Assembly: GCA_016508695.1 (NCBI GenBank)
Contig: VNKQ01000004.1
Coordinates: 1,426,001 to 1,490,000, forward strand
Length of the DNA: 64,000 bases
Source of the DNA: Hyphodiscus hymeniophilus
Lineage: Eukaryota; Ascomycota; Leotiomycetes; Helotiales; Hyphodiscaceae
Reading direction: 5' to 3'
The notes under the pieces were generated by a model that was given only the letters and a program-made list of their open reading frames with translations, was not told the DNA's origin and made no database searches. How positions within the stretch are numbered: the first letter of the stretch is position 1; every line of letters starts with the position of its first letter. The position numbers and the translations under genes were made by a program. This document shows positions 36,106 to 47,627 of this stretch, one piece after another.

Positions 36106-37437
36106 ATGAGATCTGCCCTCTCCAGAGCAAGACTCCTGCCATCACATTATCATAATCCGTCCCAAAGCTCAAGAGCATTCTCTGCATCTAGAACAAATCA
36201 GTATGTACTCAGTTAGTACTTCTACTGTTACATCGCGTTTCCTGTTAGAGCCTTGATTTGAAAGCTGTAATTGATTCCAAATTCCTTGAAATGGCGGATA
36301 TATATTTAAGATGATGCCCCTCTTCCTCCCCCACTTTCCTTTGTCGACTCACATCCGCTCGAATACACGGCGCCGATTTCTCTTCAAGGAAACTGATCAG
36401 TTCTTCACCCCAGAAACGATATGGCTGCTCTTACTATCAACTCCAAGTTGCGCATGAACTCTGGATACGAAATTCCGATTTTGGGATATGGTGTAAGTTA
36501 GGAAAGACAGCTCGTAACGGTCACATGCTAATCAGTAACCAGGTCTATCAAACGTATGCAGACATCTCTCCATCAACTCCATCTAGCTAACACCCTCTCA
36601 AGACCTGCGGCTGAATGCGAGTCCGTAACGGCCCACGCCTTCAAAGTTGGATACCGACATGTACGCACATTTGTTCTCTCATAGCCAATCCGCTGACAGT
36701 CCTAGGTCGATTCAGCTGCAGCATACCAAAACGAAGCAGCATGTGGTGATGCGATCCGCAAATCCGGTCTTGCACGTGAAGACATTTTTTTCACCAGCAA
36801 GATTCCTCCCAAGGATCTTGGATACAAAACCGCCAAAGATCAGGTAGAGACGACTCTCAAAAAGACTGGCCTCAACTATATCGACTTGATGCTCCTTCAT
36901 GCACCATATGGTGGCTCAGTCGGCCGCAAAGGAGCATGGAAAGCGCTCGTAGAGGCTCACGAAGAAGGCAAGGTTCGCTCCTTGGGAATCAGCAACTATG
37001 GCGTCCACCACCTCGATGAGTTGGAGACGCACATAAAAGAGCTGGAAGAAGAGCGAGGCAAAGGCAAGGGCGGCGTCATTAGCGTAGGGCAGTGGGAATT
37101 GCATCCCTGGTTGCCCCGTCCGGATATCGTTCAATGGTGCGAGAAGCGTGGTGTCGTTGTGGAAGCTTACTGCCCTATTGTTCGAGGTACTCGTAGTGAA
37201 GACAAGTTGCTGAAGCCTCTTGTGGAGAAGTATGGCAGGACTGCGACGCAGATTTTGCTTAGGTGGAGTTTGCAGAAGGGCTTTGTCCCACTACCCAAGA
37301 GCGTCACACCGAGCAGAATCGAGGAGAATGCGAAACTCTACGATTTCGAGCTCACTCCGGAAGAGGTGAAGTCGTTGGAGACGAGCGAATATAGCCCTTG
37401 CGCCTGGGATCCGACAGTAAGCAAGCTGGAAGATTAG
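36106..37437 (+). CDS. Aldo/keto reductase with optional mitochondrial leader exon
   Basis: The core gene starts at ATG 36421, with exons 36421-36492, 36543-36553 (11 bases), 36603-36660 and 36706-37437, giving 290 aa. The AKR catalytic tetrad is Asp49, Tyr54, Lys79 and His112 (HVDSAAAYQNE, FFTSKIPP, LMLLHAPYGG). The NADPH-binding end LPKSVTPSRIEENAKLYDF is intact. It reduces aldehydes or ketones with NADPH; the substrate cannot be read from sequence. An upstream exon, 36106-36200, ends with GTATGT. It joins in frame to an acceptor at 36412-36413 and adds 34 residues (MRSALSRARLLPSHYH, AFSASRTNQ) that look like a mitochondrial presequence. That would give a 324 aa isoform. Confidence 0.9.
36299..36308 (+). 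promoter_or_regulatory. TATA-like box inside the leader intron
   Basis: TATATATTTA lies 113 bases before the internal ATG at 36421 and is followed by a C/T-rich tract (about 36316-36350) typical of fungal transcription starts. It fits a second promoter producing the short, cytosolic reductase. Confidence 0.5.
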
Positions 37438-37513
37438 ATAGAACCAGCAGGAGAAGTGAAGGATTGCAGCGGTGTAGCTAGGAAATCCCGAACTGTGCGT
37501 TGATTTGAGACCT

Positions 37514-39272
37514 TCAGACTTGCTTTTCCCATCGTTGGAGTGTCGATCCTACACTTTTCGCAAAGCCTAAGCCTTTGTTGCTCGACAGCCCGTTGTAAAG
37601 AGCTTGATAGGTAGAAAATCTTGCAGGAGGGTACCGTTCTAAAAGATACATGGCTACTCGCGCTCCAAACAAGCATTTCTGCGAGCTTGATATGCCATTC
37701 TCAGTATCCATACAGAAGGGCAATGATTCCATGATGTTGATAGCTAGCTCCAATTGGCGATGGCCACTGTGTTCCGCTTTTGCTTGTTGGATAAATGACA
37801 CGACGTCGCCATGTTGGACAGGGACTTCATCGCGGTCACTTTGCGTCGAGTCTGCAGGACTTTGGCTGCCATTCTTCGCTGGGTAGTCTGGGAGGGGAAT
37901 TTGAGCACAGAGTGTGGCAATAGTGACGCTTAAAATCAGCCGCAAAGCCCAGTAGTCAAGCATCAGATGAGCAATCTCGAGAGTGGCAAATGAGATAGCG
38001 CCTGAATCTTCCTCTTCCTCTTCACTCATGGTTGGCCAGTACAGAGACGAAGGGGATTCTTCGAGCAGCTGACGGTACCATATTTGAAGTTCTACGTCGA
38101 GAGCCAACAGTCTACCAAGAAGTTGTGAAAGGCCGAAGATGTTGATATTTGCAGGCCCTGAAGCTGCATATAGATCGAGATCCTGCAACAGAGCGCCTAA
38201 AGTATGACCTTTCGAGAAAAGGATCATGTCTCGCTGGCGCCATTCTATTTGATCAATCATGTCCTTCAAGAGTGACTTTTTGCGGTATTGTATGCATTTT
38301 ACCATCTGATTGAGTCTTTTTAGTACGCATACTGTAACGGGCACGGTCAAATGCTCACAGATGAATAGCATATATTTTTGAATAGAGCTGAGCCAAGTTG
38401 TGTCTCATGCTGCTTGGGACCTCGGAATGCCACAAGGCGTTCAACTCCCAATAGATGATTGTCATGTCCAGTGATAGATTGAGAGGTGGTTTCGAAGAGC
38501 TGATAAAGTCAGTCGCGGTTGGCAAATCTTTGGCAATTAAAAATTACCTCATACATAGAGAGAAGGTAGCAAGCTGCTAGAGTTTCATCCTTTGTAGCTA
38601 GACGCGGAGAGAGGAGGGCCTTCTGGAGCTCTCTCAATGCAAATCCATAGGCTGCACTTCCTTGGAAGACAAGGGCTTGATTGTTGTCAAGTCTCCCTGC
38701 CCGAGTTATACAAAGCGCGTGAAGCGAGTATTCAAGCAACTTTCCCGGGTTGTTCAGATTAACAACCTCACAGAGCCACTCTCGGTACAGGGCAGTACCA
38801 TCATTGGGATTTGCTGGAAGGTACGTCTCTAGGAATACACCTTGAAGCTTCTTCTTCATAACACTCTGCGTGTTCACATGGACCACAACCGGTTGGACCG
38901 GATATGTACTTCCGCCAGTCTTCCAATCAGGATTCGTGTCCTCGATAATTGGGGTCGTACTGTGACTTTTGACGTCTGACTGCGGCGACACTGTGATGGG
39001 AGAAGTGTCCTGCCGGGGTTGTGCTTCTTCCAACCTTTTTCTCTTCTCCAGACCTTGAGCTGTCCGATTGAGGAACACTGCACCCCGCTTATACCCCTCG
39101 CATTCCCTCCCACTCTGCCGACAACGATTGCAATTGGGTTCCTCGAGGTCACACTGCAGTACAATTATTAGCTTTAGTCATCTATTCACAATGGAGCCTT
39201 CCTAGGGCTAACCTTGATCTTGCGCCGTCTGCACGTATGGCAGCCTTTCGATTTACCCGGTATGCCAACCAT
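37514..39272 (-). CDS. Zn2Cys6 transcription factor
   Basis: Exons are 39272-39213, 39153-38548, 38499-38359 and 38305-37514, giving 532 aa. The zinc cluster uses Cys11, Cys14, Cys21, Cys28, Cys31 and Cys38 (GCHTCRRRKIKC, NCNRCRQSGREC). It is split by the first intron after RRRKIK, a common position. The rest is the helical fungal-specific regulatory region (LQGVFLETYLP, AYGFALRELQKALLSPRLA, DETLAACYLLSMYE). The protein should bind CGG-type half sites in the nucleus; its targets are unknown. It is tail to tail with the aldo/keto reductase, with only 76 bases between stop codons, so the two transcripts may overlap. Confidence 0.92.
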
Positions 39273-40903
39273 GGTGGCCGGGCCCGAGCTGGTCCAATCT
39301 CAGGGGCTCTACATTTTGATGGTCAGCGACAGTCAAAGAGCATCTTTCTGTACCCCAGTTTAGTTGGAAGGGATAACAATATGCACTCGCGTTCCATCCC
39401 AGAATCAGTATCAAACATTGACCTCGGATAGTAGCTTTAGCCTCAGCCTCAGCATTAGCATCAGCCTATGACCTACCCTTGTGAAAATCTCTTGTCAAGT
39501 TGACAGTGAAGTCTTATCGTCGGGTCGTGGATGGCGTAAATGGCGTAAAGGGCTGAATACTAGTCGCTCTTGGGACGCCTATCAGTGTCATGCATCCTAA
39601 ATGAGACACGCGCAGAGGCTTTGAAGCCGTTGGAAGTTCTTTTCCCCTTTGGGAGTACCTGGTCGAGCTGTTGGAGGAACTTGGTCGTTGTATGTGGAGA
39701 ATGGAGATGTCGTTGTGTAAGATCGCTAGACTCGATGGAGGATCCATTGTGCGAGGGGCCGACAGGGCCTTTCGTGCTGCTTGCCTTTTAGGCGAGGAAG
39801 CACATGCATGCATGCAACGCGCCGGGACGGAACAAATGATATCAACTCGACTCTCCCATGGCGATGACATGAAAAAAGGTGTCTTCTCGACCCTGTACCT
39901 TCATTATATGCGTTCTCGGCCTTTAGACTCGAGAGGTTGAGGTTTAGCCTTGGTAATACCAAGGGATTCTGGATTCAAGGTCACAAATATTCAAAAATAT
40001 TATTGAGTTCCTGGCATTCTAGCCACTCCAGCCTCTCCTCAGCCTCTCTGAGATGTTCAGAGCGAAATCGAAATGAACTTCTCGACGAACTCTCGCTATA
40101 CACGCTCTTCCTGGTTGTGGGGATTTCAATAATTACACGGTAATACTGTTGCAGCTCATGAGAGTGTCCACTGGGGCGTCCAAAGATGTCGTTCCTGCTC
40201 CCGACTCTTCAACGACTTGTCCATCCACGAGATCCCGATTCCGAATACTGCTTCGACCCAGCATGAGAAGGGATTGGCCGTACATCGGGGTGGCATGAGT
40301 TTCATGGGACTTGACTTCGCGCTGATGCAGGCTGCATCTGCGGATAGCCTGCGAAGAAGAAGAGAAGGAAGAATGCATGTTGCGCGGGTTGTCATTAAAC
40401 CCATGTCAACGTTCAAAACAGTGAAGAGTCTGGGTGTCTGTCGGGAGAATAAGTGGTAGGAGCGTTAGGCAGATATTAAGTCTGAGCAGTTAAGAGTCCA
40501 TGGGAAGATGCTCTGGGCAACAAGAATCGCTGTCAGTCGATCTATCTGGTGTATCGTAAGAATGCACAGGTCTAGGAGGAAGGCGATAAGTCTTGCTTAG
40601 AGGATGTCTGGATTGCAAGCAAACAACCACCTTCATGATGTGTATTGGTCAGGCTCCAAAGAAAGCCGACAAAGCGACTATGCTGTGTGTATTTGAGTGA
40701 TTTTGTCCCAGGACGTTTGAAGTTGTGAACTCGTAGTGCCCATTGATAAACGCGAGCCTCCGTCTACCTATAGGAAGGCTACCCCGCCAACGCGTGAGTC
40801 AGCCAATAGGATACTGAAAGCCCCGCCCAGCTACTGCAGACACTTTACGACATCTCTGCTCTCTGTTGATCTTGGCTGAACATTCTCGGTCAACCTTTTG
40901 GCG
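39273..40903. other. Divergent intergenic region, 1.6 kb
   Basis: This lies between the Zn2Cys6 gene (minus) and an uncharacterised gene (plus). It contains a CAGCCT/CAGCAT-like run at about 39441-39468. Frames here lack motifs and none is supported. Confidence 0.45.
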
Positions 40904-42664
40904 ATGATGGGCCGTCAGAGGACTTTCGACTTGGTTCCCACGTCTTTGATGGTGTCCAATGGCCCAAAGCCACCTATGACGAGCAAGCAAGCGAAGAAGG
41001 CACATCAGCTCGCGACAAGAGGACCGACTATCTCGAAAGCGGAACAACGGCGGCAGGCTGCTGAAGAGCTGGCAAGGCAGAAGAAAGAGTATGAAAGGGA
41101 AAGGGCTTCGGCGAAAGCGAAAGCTGTACGTGAGAAGAAGGCTGCAAGGGAACAAGCAGAGAGGGAGGAACGAAAAAGACTGGGAGTACCAGAGCCAAGC
41201 AAATTCGTTCGAGCGAGCCAGCCAACAATATCGAGATTCGTCAATAAGGGAAACAAGCGGACCTGGAGGGTGGATACAGTAGATGAGGTGGAGGAATCAG
41301 ACACGTCTACGGTGCGCGATGATAAACACGATGTAAATCCAGAACACCCAGCAAAGAAAGCTAAGACAGAAGCCGATTCGGAAGACGAATATGGAGGGTT
41401 CCCTTCATTTACACAATCGGAATTGGGAGTAGTGCCCGAAGAGAACGATAGTCCTGTACCGTCCAAAAGCGAGCAGGAGGAACGATTAACCCTAGACACC
41501 ACTTTACGGAACCTCGATCAATTAGGCACAAAGGTTGGTTCGGCTCCCAGACGTCGACAGGCTGAAGTTCTGCGAGCAGAGAAGAACAACGACGAACCTG
41601 GCTGGGAATCCATGGAGGATATAGATGATATGGCTGCTACTCAGCTCTTATCAGAGGCAGCAGCTGCAGTGACATCACCGCAGCAGCCAGAACCTACGAT
41701 AGTACAGGTAGTCCCTTGTCCGATACCTCCAAGATCAGTAACCGCCTCAAAGCCATGTCCGTCGATATTACGAGTCAGATCTCCGTATGCCAATTCAAAG
41801 AATGGAACGACTTCAAAACAGTTTCCCACTATACGTTCGTCGGTATCAGGGTCAGAACATCCCAATCTGAACGCAAGTGTTGTGCTTAGCGAAAGACCAG
41901 CACTGCAAGGACTAGCCGTCAATATTCCAATGCCACCACCACCCGTCCCTGTTCCCTCCAAGGTCAAAAGAGCTATATCGTTCGCGCCCTCTCCACCAAT
42001 TCACCGAAGCCCTCTTAGGATCCCTTCCCGATCCCTTCCTCAACCAGACTTGCCGCCCTCAGCAACACAAGCTTTCCTCGAAGACCATCTAGACGACTTC
42101 TTCCCATCCCCCAGCCAAGAGATACGAGAACTCCTAGAGGACATCGATGATCTACCAACCAACACACAGATAGCCCGTGAACTCGAGCCAGACCTACCTA
42201 CCAGAAAACCGCCGGAAGTAGATTCCTTTGATGACCTGATCTGCACTCAAGACTTCATCCTTTCCTCTCAGGACATACTTGAGATAACGACACCATGTCC
42301 ACCAGCCTTGAAACCGAAGCGCAGCATCGAATCCCCTAGATCTACCCCTACGCCGATAGCAAAGCCAGCACCGAGGCAGCCGAAAGGTAGATTCTTCCAG
42401 GAGAAAGACGAGGACTTATTGCATGCTGCGATTCATGAGAGCAAGGCGCTGCTTAGGGAGCAGGAGCAGCGAGATTCAAAGAGAAGAGCAGCTGCAAGGG
42501 TGCAGGAGAGTAAGATGATTGCGCCAAACAGGGAGGACAGAGGACCGGCAATAGATATAGCCGGACGATCGAAGAGAACATTCCAACGGACCGTGTCGAA
42601 TGCTACGGATTATGGAGAAGACGAGTTTCATGATTGCGAGGCAGAACTTTTGGCTTTGTGCTGA
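40904..42664 (+). CDS. Uncharacterised charged, probably nuclear protein
   Basis: Single exon of 586 aa. The frame opens at a TTG at 40898; the first ATG is at 40904 (MMGRQRTFDL). Residues about 45-105 form a strongly charged helix rich in Lys, Glu, Arg and Ala, likely a coiled coil. A basic stretch (HPAKKAKTE) could be a nuclear localisation signal. QPTISRFV resembles a PCNA-binding PIP box but lacks the final aromatic residue. The middle is Ser/Pro-rich and disordered. The C-terminal third has acidic hydrophobic blocks (LEDHLDDFFPSPSQEIRELL, DDLICTQDFILSSQDILEI), then DEDLLHAAIHESKALLREQE. I do not recognise the family. A role in chromatin or DNA maintenance is only a guess. Confidence 0.82.
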   Translation: MMGRQRTFDLVPTSLMVSNGPKPPMTSKQAKKAHQLATRGPTISKAEQRRQAAEELARQKKEYERERASAKAKAVREKKAAREQAEREERKRLGVPEPSKFVRASQPTISRFVNKGNKRTWRVDTVDEVEESDTSTVRDDKHDVNPEHPAKKAKTEADSEDEYGGFPSFTQSELGVVPEENDSPVPSKSEQEERLTLDTTLRNLDQLGTKVGSAPRRRQAEVLRAEKNNDEPGWESMEDIDDMAATQLLSEAAAAVTSPQQPEPTIVQVVPCPIPPRSVTASKPCPSILRVRSPYANSKNGTTSKQFPTIRSSVSGSEHPNLNASVVLSERPALQGLAVNIPMPPPPVPVPSKVKRAISFAPSPPIHRSPLRIPSRSLPQPDLPPSATQAFLEDHLDDFFPSPSQEIRELLEDIDDLPTNTQIARELEPDLPTRKPPEVDSFDDLICTQDFILSSQDILEITTPCPPALKPKRSIESPRSTPTPIAKPAPRQPKGRFFQEKDEDLLHAAIHESKALLREQEQRDSKRRAAARVQESKMIAPNREDRGPAIDIAGRSKRTFQRTVSNATDYGEDEFHDCEAELLALC

Positions 42665-43243
42665 GCTTCTAAATTGGGTAGCATCGTCCTATTTGGAATA
42701 CGGACAGATGATGGTGAAGGGGCTGTTCGCATTTTCCTTCTGGATCTGCATTATTTTGATGGATTGCATTGTTGGGTATTGCATTGGGTTATGGCATTGG
42801 GTTATGGCATTTTGATTGGCTTACTTGGTATGTAAGCCGGTGGGAAGCATATGGAAGATACCCAGGAGCATCGATTGATTTCCAGAATAAGAACATACGA
42901 ACTTATTGTGATTATAAAGTACCCGTGGCGCATCCGCCAGAATCGAGATTCACATTCACATTCACAGATCAGAGTGAGACGAGCCACATTCAAGGTATCT
43001 ATCTATTTATTGTGCATCGAAACTAACAGCTTCAAATATCACACGTATTGGTATCGATCCGGGGTATGCCAACTCAAAACAAAAGGAACATGTATTCGGG
43101 ATCGAATCCAATTCCAAGGTCCAGATTCCGCATAAACCTGGAAATATCCACTTCCCTATGTATCTGTCAATCATCCATTGCATGCATAATCGTCAATCGT
43201 GAATCATCTCTCCGTCCTGTTCTTTGTCATCCCCTCATTATAT
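42665..43243. other. Intergenic region between convergent genes
   Basis: This holds the 3' regions of the uncharacterised gene and KAP123, including a 13-base tandem repeat at 42781-42811 and a CATTCA-type run near 42951-42964. Confidence 0.45.
42781..42811. repeat. 13-base tandem repeat, about 2.4 copies
   Basis: The unit GCATTGGGTTATG is repeated twice with a partial third copy, within 150 bases after the stop codon of the upstream gene. A looser GCATTG unit precedes it. It is likely in a 3' untranslated region. Confidence 0.7.
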
Positions 43244-46200
43244 TCATGCGCCACCAATACAACCCATCAACGTCGGATTTCCATCGATTAGCGCAGGGTT
43301 CTTCGAATGGATGAAACGAATAGTGTTGATCAGTTTTGAGCGCGTTTCGACCTCTAGTTGCTCTGTTGGCTCGCCGAGGACGGTGGTGAAGACGGGAAGG
43401 AGCTTGGGTGTTAGGCCGAGGATGATTGGGTTCTCGTGTTGGTCTGAATATGTTAGGATATACTACTCAACTTGAAGGTTGATAAGGGGGCTTACAAAGA
43501 CCAGTGATGCAGTCATAAATTGGCTTGTTCTCCTCATAATCCTCCTTCAATGGGAGCAAGCTAACGAGAACAGGCAGAATCTCATCGACTGGGACCTTAT
43601 CTTGGTGGGCCATAATCATTCGAGTAACACAGCCGCAAGCATTATCCAACGTTCTCGCGCGCTGGGTGTGGAGCAGTGGCTCTAATTTTGCCAGGATGCT
43701 GTTGTAGTGAGGTAGGTAGGTGGAGGAGTCGGTGGAGTTGTAGATGAGTTGGCCGGTGGCATAAGCGGCGTTGGACTTCGTCTCGGCATCTTCATCAGAA
43801 AGTCTGTGAAGGAGGAGCTTCAAAAGAGTATCGGTGAACGGTGAAACACCAGCACCCATATTAGCAGAGCATTCTGCAATGACGCCAATGGCGGTAGAAC
43901 GCTCCTCGTTTGCTTGTGATGAGGCGAACTTCATGATGGGCTTTTGGAAGATCTTCCAGAGCTCAGCGAATTGGTCACCGAGGGCGCTGGAGAGACCAAT
44001 AATGACGTCCATAGCGGTATCTATGACAAGCCAGTCGTACTCAGATGTTTCTTCTTCCTCAAGAGGGGCTTCATCATCTCCAAGATCTTGCTGGCAGGGA
44101 TGGGTTCTCGTGATGATTGCAGCAAGGATGGATGTTGTGCGCTCAGCGAACTTGTCTTGTGTTAAAATCGCCGGTCCACAAAGCTTCAAAGTAGCTGCTA
44201 CGTTTCGGTTGATATCGGTAACGACGTTTCTAATGTTTTGCGCTTGTTAGCTTTCTTAATCCCTAGTCTTCGAGAAATTCGGAAGAATCGTTATGAAATC
44301 AGAAGTAGATACGCGTTCGCAGCATGTGCAACTTGTGCATCTGAGTGAGCTGGGATAACGTCATGTTGTTCATCATTTTATGAAGGAGTGAAAAAACGTC
44401 GGATCTTCACTTACCGATCAACCTCATCCTCCCAAAGAGTGAGAGTTGCAACAGTAACAACTTCACCCAACTTCAACAGCTCCTCGGAAGGTTGCGACTT
44501 CAGAGGTATGCCAGGAGTCCAATGCTCACCCGTATGGTCCTCCATCAAAGCCCAAAGGCAGGCATAGGCGCGCCATAGGGTAGCAATAGCAGTCTTTCGG
44601 ATGCCCTCGTAAGAGTGCTCAATCAAAGGCATGACAGCCTCGATCGTCTTCTCGAAATAGGGAACAAAGTTCTTACGTGTTTGCGATAACACATCACCAA
44701 GAACCTCGACTGCGATCTCCTTCTCCATGGCAACGGCGGTGACGGCATCTAAGTCGTCCCAGTCCTCATCGTCATCGTCGTCATCATCCTCCATGTCATC
44801 AGCATCCGAGGGTAGATCAGTGGCAGACACAACCTTGATCTTCTTGCCAGCGACAACAACTTCTTGTCCCAGCAGGTCTTGGGCATCTTCACCTAATTCG
44901 ACCTCAAGATCTGACTCCTCTTGCTCCAAGCACTCCAACAAGCCTTTGACGACTCCATCGAGGAATGGCGTGAAGTCTTCGCTGTACACCTTTGCCAATG
45001 TGCTCCAAAGAATGTAACTAGTCTCCTTCAACCGCGGATGAGACAGATGTAAGGCTTCTTCACTGGCTTGCATCAACCCCTGAACATATGGCTGGAAGGC
45101 CGCAGGCCCAACGGCTGTAGCCATTGCGCCCATAGCATCGCATACAGTGCCGCGCAAGTCGAGCTCATCTTGGCTGTCCTTGATGGTGACATATTCCGAC
45201 AAGGCTTTCATCGTGTTCTCAAAGTATGGCAAGAACGCTTCACCAGCAGAGCCAGCAATAGATCCCATTGCACCAGCAGCACTTGCTTTGACATTGAAAT
45301 CTTCATGGCTGAACAGTCTACCAAGGCGTGGAACCAGTTCAGGAACATATGTGGCGATCACCTCCGTGTCCATCCCCTCCACAACGGAATCTAGAGCACC
45401 ACAAGATGATTTCAAGATACCGATGTTCTTCTTTTGATCATATTCGCTTGCAGCCTGACCAGATGCAGAGTCCATGTTCTTTAGAATAGCTGGAATAAGG
45501 TCTTGATGAAACTTAGATAGGTCTTCGGCTAGGTCATCTGCTAATCGTGCGACTCCATTCAAAGCAGCATTCCGAACGCCGATAACGCTATCATTCAGTA
45601 GCTTGAAGACAGTAGGCATGAGATTATCCAATTGGGTTGCAACAAAGTCAGGAGCCCCTTCTACACACATGCCAAGTGCTAAGATACCTGCTTGTCGATA
45701 CTTGGGATCCTGGCTGTTGACGTATTGGGGTAGGGCCTTCAGCAAAGGCACGATAACCTGTCGAGGAGGTAAGGCGCTCGCAAGCAAGTCTAACAGACCC
45801 AGAGCCGATCGATTGGGTGTGATTTCGTCGTCATCCTCATCATCGTCGATTTCAGTTGCGATCTGTAAGCTTTTCAATGTGAGAGACTCGCCCATATCCT
45901 TGATTCCTTGTATTTTCATCTTTCTGTATCTCGCGCATTGCATCAAGAAAGACAAAGCCTGAGTTCGGGAATCATTTGAAATGTTTGTGTTGGCGGCAAG
46001 ATCGGCCATGAAGGTCAATAGGTCTCGGAAGTGAGAGTTCAGCAAAGCTGACTCGCATCCAAGAAGAGTCTGAAAGACCTCAAAGGCTTGCATGGTTCGG
46101 TCCTCATCGTCTTCGTCAACCGCGGCCTTCAATACGCCAACCATGCCGGGAAAAGCCTGAACGAAGTGGGCCAGGTTTTCGGGCTCTTCTTCCGGCTGGA

Positions 46201-46826
46201 TCAACATAGCAACTCTGCTGAGGCACAATAAGGTGTTGACACGGACTTCTGCACTCTCTGGATCCTTAATGGTGGTGTTGAAGAGTTGGAAAAGACCAGG
46301 GAGCTTATCTTCAAAGGCATCCCCTGCAGCCTCAAGTAAAGAGAAAAGGATGTAGATGCCGACTTCACGGTATCCAACCTTCGTCGAGGTGGAAGCCTGT
46401 GCAAGAGCACCGGGAAGAGAAGACCATTCTCCATCTTCAAGATCAATTTTCGCAATACCTGCAATCACTCGAGCTGCAGAATGTCTAACAAGGTCCTTCT
46501 GTTCATCCAATGTGGATTGAAGAAGCTTTTCGCGAATCGCTGGCTTTTGCTCTGCTGGCAGTGCAGCCCAATGTTTTGGGACCAATCGCAAGGACTCGAC
46601 CGCAGCTTGTTGTCTAACTTCGGAAGCATCATGGGAGGTGAGAATGTGTAAGAGCCAGAGAAGAGCCTGAGGATGAGGGTAGTAGGTTTTTCGAAGCTCA
46701 GTCGTAGCGGCCTTGACTCTATCTGTGTCCGCTGTATGAATGTTAGAAAGGTATCGAAAAGTTCGAGTATGAATACGCACGGATTTGAATGCTCTGCAGG
46801 AGCTCGAGAAACTTTTGTTGGTCCAT
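43244..46826 (-). CDS. KAP123: Karyopherin beta Kap123 / importin-4
   Basis: Exons are 46826-46781, 46731-44415, 44229-43496 and 43443-43244, giving 1098 aa, the usual length for Kap123. The start is MDQQKFLELLQSIQIPDTDR, followed by KAATTELRKTYYPHPQALLW. The whole chain is HEAT repeats (for example YVPELVPRLGRLF, VKASAAGAMGSIAGSAGEAF). An acidic loop (DMEDDDDDDDEDWDDLD) lies near residue 660, as in Kap123, and probably mimics cargo or contacts Ran. Kap123 imports ribosomal proteins and histones H3/H4 before they assemble. The gene shares a 238-base promoter region with a GNAT acetyltransferase. Nothing is missing. Confidence 0.96.
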
Positions 46827-47064
46827 CGTCACGTACTACATGTGTGGTAGTATGAAGACCAGTTTTGGAGAAGTGAGGAGGAAGTGAGGAGGAGGTTTGG
46901 TTGTGGGCATGAGAGGAGGGACAACACAGAAAAAAATAAATTTCATGGCGGAGCAATTGTTTGTATGCCGACGCTAACAGCCCCCATATCCACGACACGT
47001 GACTCTCTTCAGGTTAGAAGGACCCTCGACTTCGTCATCATAAAGGTAGATGTTACCCTTCAAC
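46827..47064. promoter_or_regulatory. Bidirectional promoter, KAP123 / GNAT gene
   Basis: Only 238 bases separate the two start codons, so both promoters and leaders must share this stretch. No TATA box is evident. Confidence 0.55.
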
Positions 47065-47627
47065 ATGGCAGCTCCAACAGAATGGTATCGAGACAAATAC
47101 CTTATTTCGACATCCCTAAAACTCATTCAAGCTCCGGCCGTGAATACGGCCTTCTCCACGGATGCGCTATATTGGACAAGACCAATGGAAGAAGGTCTTT
47201 TGAAGAAGATGCTTGACAACTCCTTGTGCTTTGGAGTCTATGAATTGCCCAGCTCTACATCTGCTATTGCGGGTTTGAACTGCCAGAGCCCACTCCTGCA
47301 CCCTTCGTTGACATTATGACAGGCCGCGGTAGTCCTCGCCAGATCGGCTTGGCACGACTCGTAACAGATCAGGTAACGTTTGGGTATCTCACGGATGTCT
47401 ATATCTTGGACGAGTATCGGGGGAAGGGCTTGGGTACCTGGCTTATCAAATGTGTTGATGAAGCGCTGTCAACTTGGCCTGAGCTGAGACGAGTGATTCT
47501 TATAACCAGCGATGCAAAGGACTTCTACGCCGACAGGTTGCAAATGAAGAAGTTTGAGCAAGGGAAGGATGGAGTATCAATTTTGAGTAGGAAAGGGCCA
47601 GGCTTTGTAAAGCCATTTTCTAATTAA
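47065..47627 (+). CDS. GNAT family N-acetyltransferase
   Basis: Exons are 47065-47272 and 47323-47627, giving 170 aa. Without splicing the frame ends at 47319. Removing the 50-base intron (GTTTGA...ACAG, with a TTGAC branch-like site) joins SAIAG to RGSPRQIGLARLVTD in frame and restores the GNAT fold. The acetyl-CoA pyrophosphate loop is RGKGLG at residues 102-107, after GYLTDVYILDEY. The C-terminal KFEQGKDGVSILSRKGPGF is typical of small fungal acetyltransferases of this type. It transfers an acetyl group from acetyl-CoA to an amine. The substrate is unknown. The weak donor site makes this splice the least certain point. Confidence 0.88.

Noticed and set aside
44727..45017. Ser-rich plus-strand frame inside KAP123
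   Set aside because: It is the complement of the acidic Asp/Glu loop of Kap123.
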